Assembly (NCBI GenBank): GCA_020027635.1
Contig: JAHKKL010000088.1
Span: forward strand, 1-6,938
Origin: Gammaproteobacteria bacterium
GTDB lineage: Bacteria > Pseudomonadota > Gammaproteobacteria > UBA9214
Reading direction: 5' to 3'
Length of the DNA: 6,938 nucleotides
Shown: in pieces, positions 5,973-6,938 of the stretch
Numbering within the stretch: position 1 is the first letter of the stretch
How the letters are laid out: each line of letters starts with the position of its first letter
The notes under the pieces: generated by a model
Seen by the model: the letters and a program-made list of their open reading frames with translations, nothing else
Database searches by the model: none
Told to the model about the DNA's origin: nothing
Translations under genes and position numbers: made by a program

Positions 5973-5991
5973 GCTCTCTGCCCAAGAGAGC
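5973..5991 (-). repeat. Perfect hairpin immediately upstream of surE
   Basis: GCTCTCT (5973-5979) and AGAGAGC (5985-5991) are perfect seven-base arms with a five-base loop. The structure ends 12 bases before the surE ATG, where a ribosome site should be, and no good Shine-Dalgarno sequence is visible there. On the minus strand it is flanked on both sides by GATGC. It could be an RNA hairpin in the surE leader or a protein-binding dyad. Confidence 0.5.
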
Positions 5992-6043
5992 AGCATCGTA
6001 ACGTAAAGCCACACAGGAACACAAAAAACGACGCGCCTTCGGC

Positions 6044-6072
6044 TTGCAAGCGCCCGCCAAACTGGTTAGGGT
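6044..6072 (+). promoter_or_regulatory. Candidate promoter of the SmrB-like gene
   Basis: TTGCAA (6044-6049, 4/6 to the -35 consensus) and TAGGGT (6067-6072, 3/6 to the -10) have a 17-base spacer. The -35 box lies in the perfect ten-base palindrome GCTTGCAAGC (6042-6051). The predicted start of transcription, near 6079, falls at the edge of a 17-base palindrome. The -10 match is poor, so this is tentative. Confidence 0.25.
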
Positions 6073-6079
6073 TCCCGCA

Positions 6080-6096
6080 GTGGTGGAGTCCACCAC
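6080..6096. repeat. 17-bp perfect palindrome upstream of the SmrB-like gene
   Basis: GTGGTGGA and TCCACCAC are exact complements around a single central G. The dyad lies 26 bases before the ATG at 6123 and just downstream of the candidate promoter. That suits an operator, or an mRNA leader hairpin that would hide little of the ribosome site. No known regulator consensus is claimed. Confidence 0.55.
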
Positions 6097-6122
6097 GACC
6101 GATGACCCTGAGCGGACCCGAT

Positions 6123-6683
6123 ATGCCCCCGACCGGAAAACCGACCACTGACGATATTGACCTGTTCCGCCGCAGCATCGGACCCCTCAGGAGATTACGC
6201 AGCGACAAGGTCTATCCCGTGATGAAGCGCCCGGCACCACGGCCACGCGCCGCCGCGGCCGGCGAACAGGCGCCTCCCCTGCCCGCTTACCCGCAGGAGT
6301 TCCACGGCCGGGAAATCAGTGCGAGCGAGACGTTGTACTATGCACGGACGGGGCTGCAGCAGCGCCTGTTGCAGCGCCTGCGCCGCGGGCAGCTGCCGAG
6401 CGAAGCCGAACTCGACCTGCACGGGATGACCATCGCGGAGGCGCAATCCCAACTCGCGCGTTTCCTGTCCTATTGCGGGGAACGGGGTCTACGCACGGTG
6501 CGCATCATTCACGGCAAGGGTTATGGTTCACGGGAACAGGCGCCGGTGCTGAAGAGTCGCCTCAATCACTGGTTGCGCGAACAGCAGGAGGTGCTGGCCT
6601 TCTGCTCCTCTCGCTCCGACCAGGGCGGCACCGGTGCCGTGAATGTCCTGCTGCGGTCGCGTCGTCACCAAGGTAATCAGTAG
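6123..6683 (+). CDS. Smr-domain protein, SmrB-like (putative endonuclease)
   Basis: This protein has 186 residues. A short N-terminal segment DIDLFRRSIGPLRRLRSDKV (11-30) resembles the start of bacterial SmrA/SmrB proteins. A Pro/Ala/Arg-rich linker follows, then a helical stretch with LQRLRRGQLPSEAELDLHG that aligns with E. coli SmrB, and the Smr domain itself. Smr hallmarks are LDLHGMT (97-103, Asp98 and His100), IIHGKGYGS (128-136) and GGTGAVNVLL (168-177). E. coli SmrB cleaves mRNA at collided ribosomes; the same role is likely but inferred. The chosen start is ATG at 6123, with AGCGGA a few bases upstream. ATG at 6102 in the same frame would add seven residues and cannot be excluded. The frame stays open much further upstream across surE on the other strand, but that part is not coding. 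The gene is divergent from surE and convergent with truD. No MutS2 domain is attached. Confidence 0.9.
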   Translation: MPPTGKPTTDDIDLFRRSIGPLRRLRSDKVYPVMKRPAPRPRAAAAGEQAPPLPAYPQEFHGREISASETLYYARTGLQQRLLQRLRRGQLPSEAELDLHGMTIAEAQSQLARFLSYCGERGLRTVRIIHGKGYGSREQAPVLKSRLNHWLREQQEVLAFCSSRSDQGGTGAVNVLLRSRRHQGNQ

Positions 6684-6688
6684 CAATG

Positions 6689-6704
6689 CCATCTATGTAG
6701 ATGG
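6689..6704. repeat. Short palindrome directly after the SmrB-like gene
   Basis: CCATCTA (6689-6695) and TAGATGG (6698-6704) are perfect arms around TG, starting five bases after the stop codon. No T-run follows on either strand, so it is not a classical terminator by itself. It may be the first part of the larger structured region that follows. Confidence 0.5.
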
Positions 6705-6708
6705 GCAA

Positions 6709-6807
6709 GGGCAGGACGGGCCAGGCGGGACTCGCCGGTAAATCCGTCCCTGGAGGCTCGCCGGCCGCATCCCTGCGGCCGACGGTCCCGCCCGTCCCCT
6801 CCTGCCC
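6709..6807. repeat. Nested palindrome between convergent smr and truD
   Basis: The outer arms at 6709-6731 and 6785-6807 pair at 20 of 23 positions. Inside, CGGCCGCA (6762-6769) and TGCGGCCG (6774-6781) form a perfect eight-pair hairpin with a TCCC loop, and CTCGCCGG occurs twice as a direct repeat (6731-6738 and 6757-6764). The region lies between two converging genes and has no coding frame of its own that looks real. It would fold on both transcripts and could serve as a shared 3' structure or bidirectional terminator, though no T-run accompanies it. The architecture suggests a dispersed repeat family. Confidence 0.7.
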
Positions 6808-6831
6808 TACGCATTACTCGTGTGGTACTTG

Positions 6832-6938
6832 TTAACCGCCGTCCCGAACCAGCTCCCGCAGCACGCTGGTCGCATAGGCGCCCGCCGGCAGGCTAAAAGA
6901 GAGCTCGAGACAGTCCGGCTCCGGCCATGACCAGACCG
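6832..6938 (-). CDS. truD: tRNA pseudouridine(13) synthase TruD, C-terminal end (cut by right window edge)
   Basis: Reading the minus strand from the window edge gives 34 codons and a TAA stop at 6834-6832. The translation ends ELSFSLPAGAYATSVLRELV followed by RDGG, the characteristic TruD C-terminus (E. coli ends with a comparable LPAGSFATSVVRELI segment). TruD makes pseudouridine at position 13 of tRNA-Glu and acts in the cytoplasm. Only this tail is visible, so the catalytic domain cannot be examined. The gene is on the same strand as surE, its frequent downstream neighbour, but here an oppositely oriented Smr-domain gene lies between them. Position next to surE-pcm-nlpD-rpoS supports the call. 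Confidence 0.9.
   Translation of the reverse strand, partial: VWSWPEPDCLELSFSLPAGAYATSVLRELVRDGG

Noticed and set aside
6023..6054. Minus-strand terminator upstream of surE (six T after a GC stem)
   Set aside because: The T-run is real, but the stem needs a bulge and an eight-base loop and lies four bases away from the run. There is also no minus-strand gene just upstream that needs terminating, so it was not called.
5169..6122. Long open frame upstream of and in phase with the SmrB-like gene, antisense to surE
   Set aside because: The translation is Arg/Gly/His-rich and resembles no family, while surE on the other strand is unmistakable. Smr homology begins only near 6123, so the upstream part is a GC-rich shadow frame.

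Overview
The window reads as ordinary chromosome of a GC-rich gammaproteobacterium. The evidence is the conserved block truD-surE-pcm-nlpD-rpoS, a typical RpoS, and a nearby alaC-hom pair. Order and genus cannot be fixed from the sequence. Several starts are non-ATG: TTG for alaC and hom, GTG for rpoS, and probably GTG for pcm.

Layout from left to right. (1) 1-1566, minus strand: the N-terminal part of homoserine dehydrogenase (hom, cut by the window edge) lies four bases downstream of alaC, an alanine-forming aminotransferase; together they form an amino-acid operon running off the left edge. (2) 1567-1768: a divergent control region. (3) 1769-2137, plus strand: a small Mth938-like (DUF498) protein, convergent with rpoS. 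(4) 2190-5960, minus strand: rpoS, nlpD, pcm and surE, the stationary-phase and survival cluster (sigma S, amidase-activator lipoprotein, protein isoaspartate repair, nucleotide phosphatase). (5) 6123-6683, plus strand: an SmrB-like Smr-domain protein, divergent from surE and inside the usual truD-surE junction. (6) 6832-6938, minus strand: the C-terminal 34 codons of truD, which the six-frame translation did not flag because the gene is cut.

The genes themselves are well-known families. The unexplained structure is between them. The surE-pcm gap carries a 152-bp element bounded by imperfect 17-bp terminal inverted repeats and flanked by a 10-bp direct repeat, so it looks like a MITE-type insertion. 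It has a large CACGGA-rich palindrome in its centre. The gap between convergent smr and truD holds a 99-nt nested palindrome with 23-bp outer arms and a perfect 8-bp inner hairpin. Smaller dyads sit at the candidate smr promoter, just before the surE start, upstream of the Mth938-like gene and in the pcm-nlpD gap. No RNA gene, CRISPR array, prophage, defence system or transposase gene was seen, and no stretch of more than 300 bases lacks a gene.
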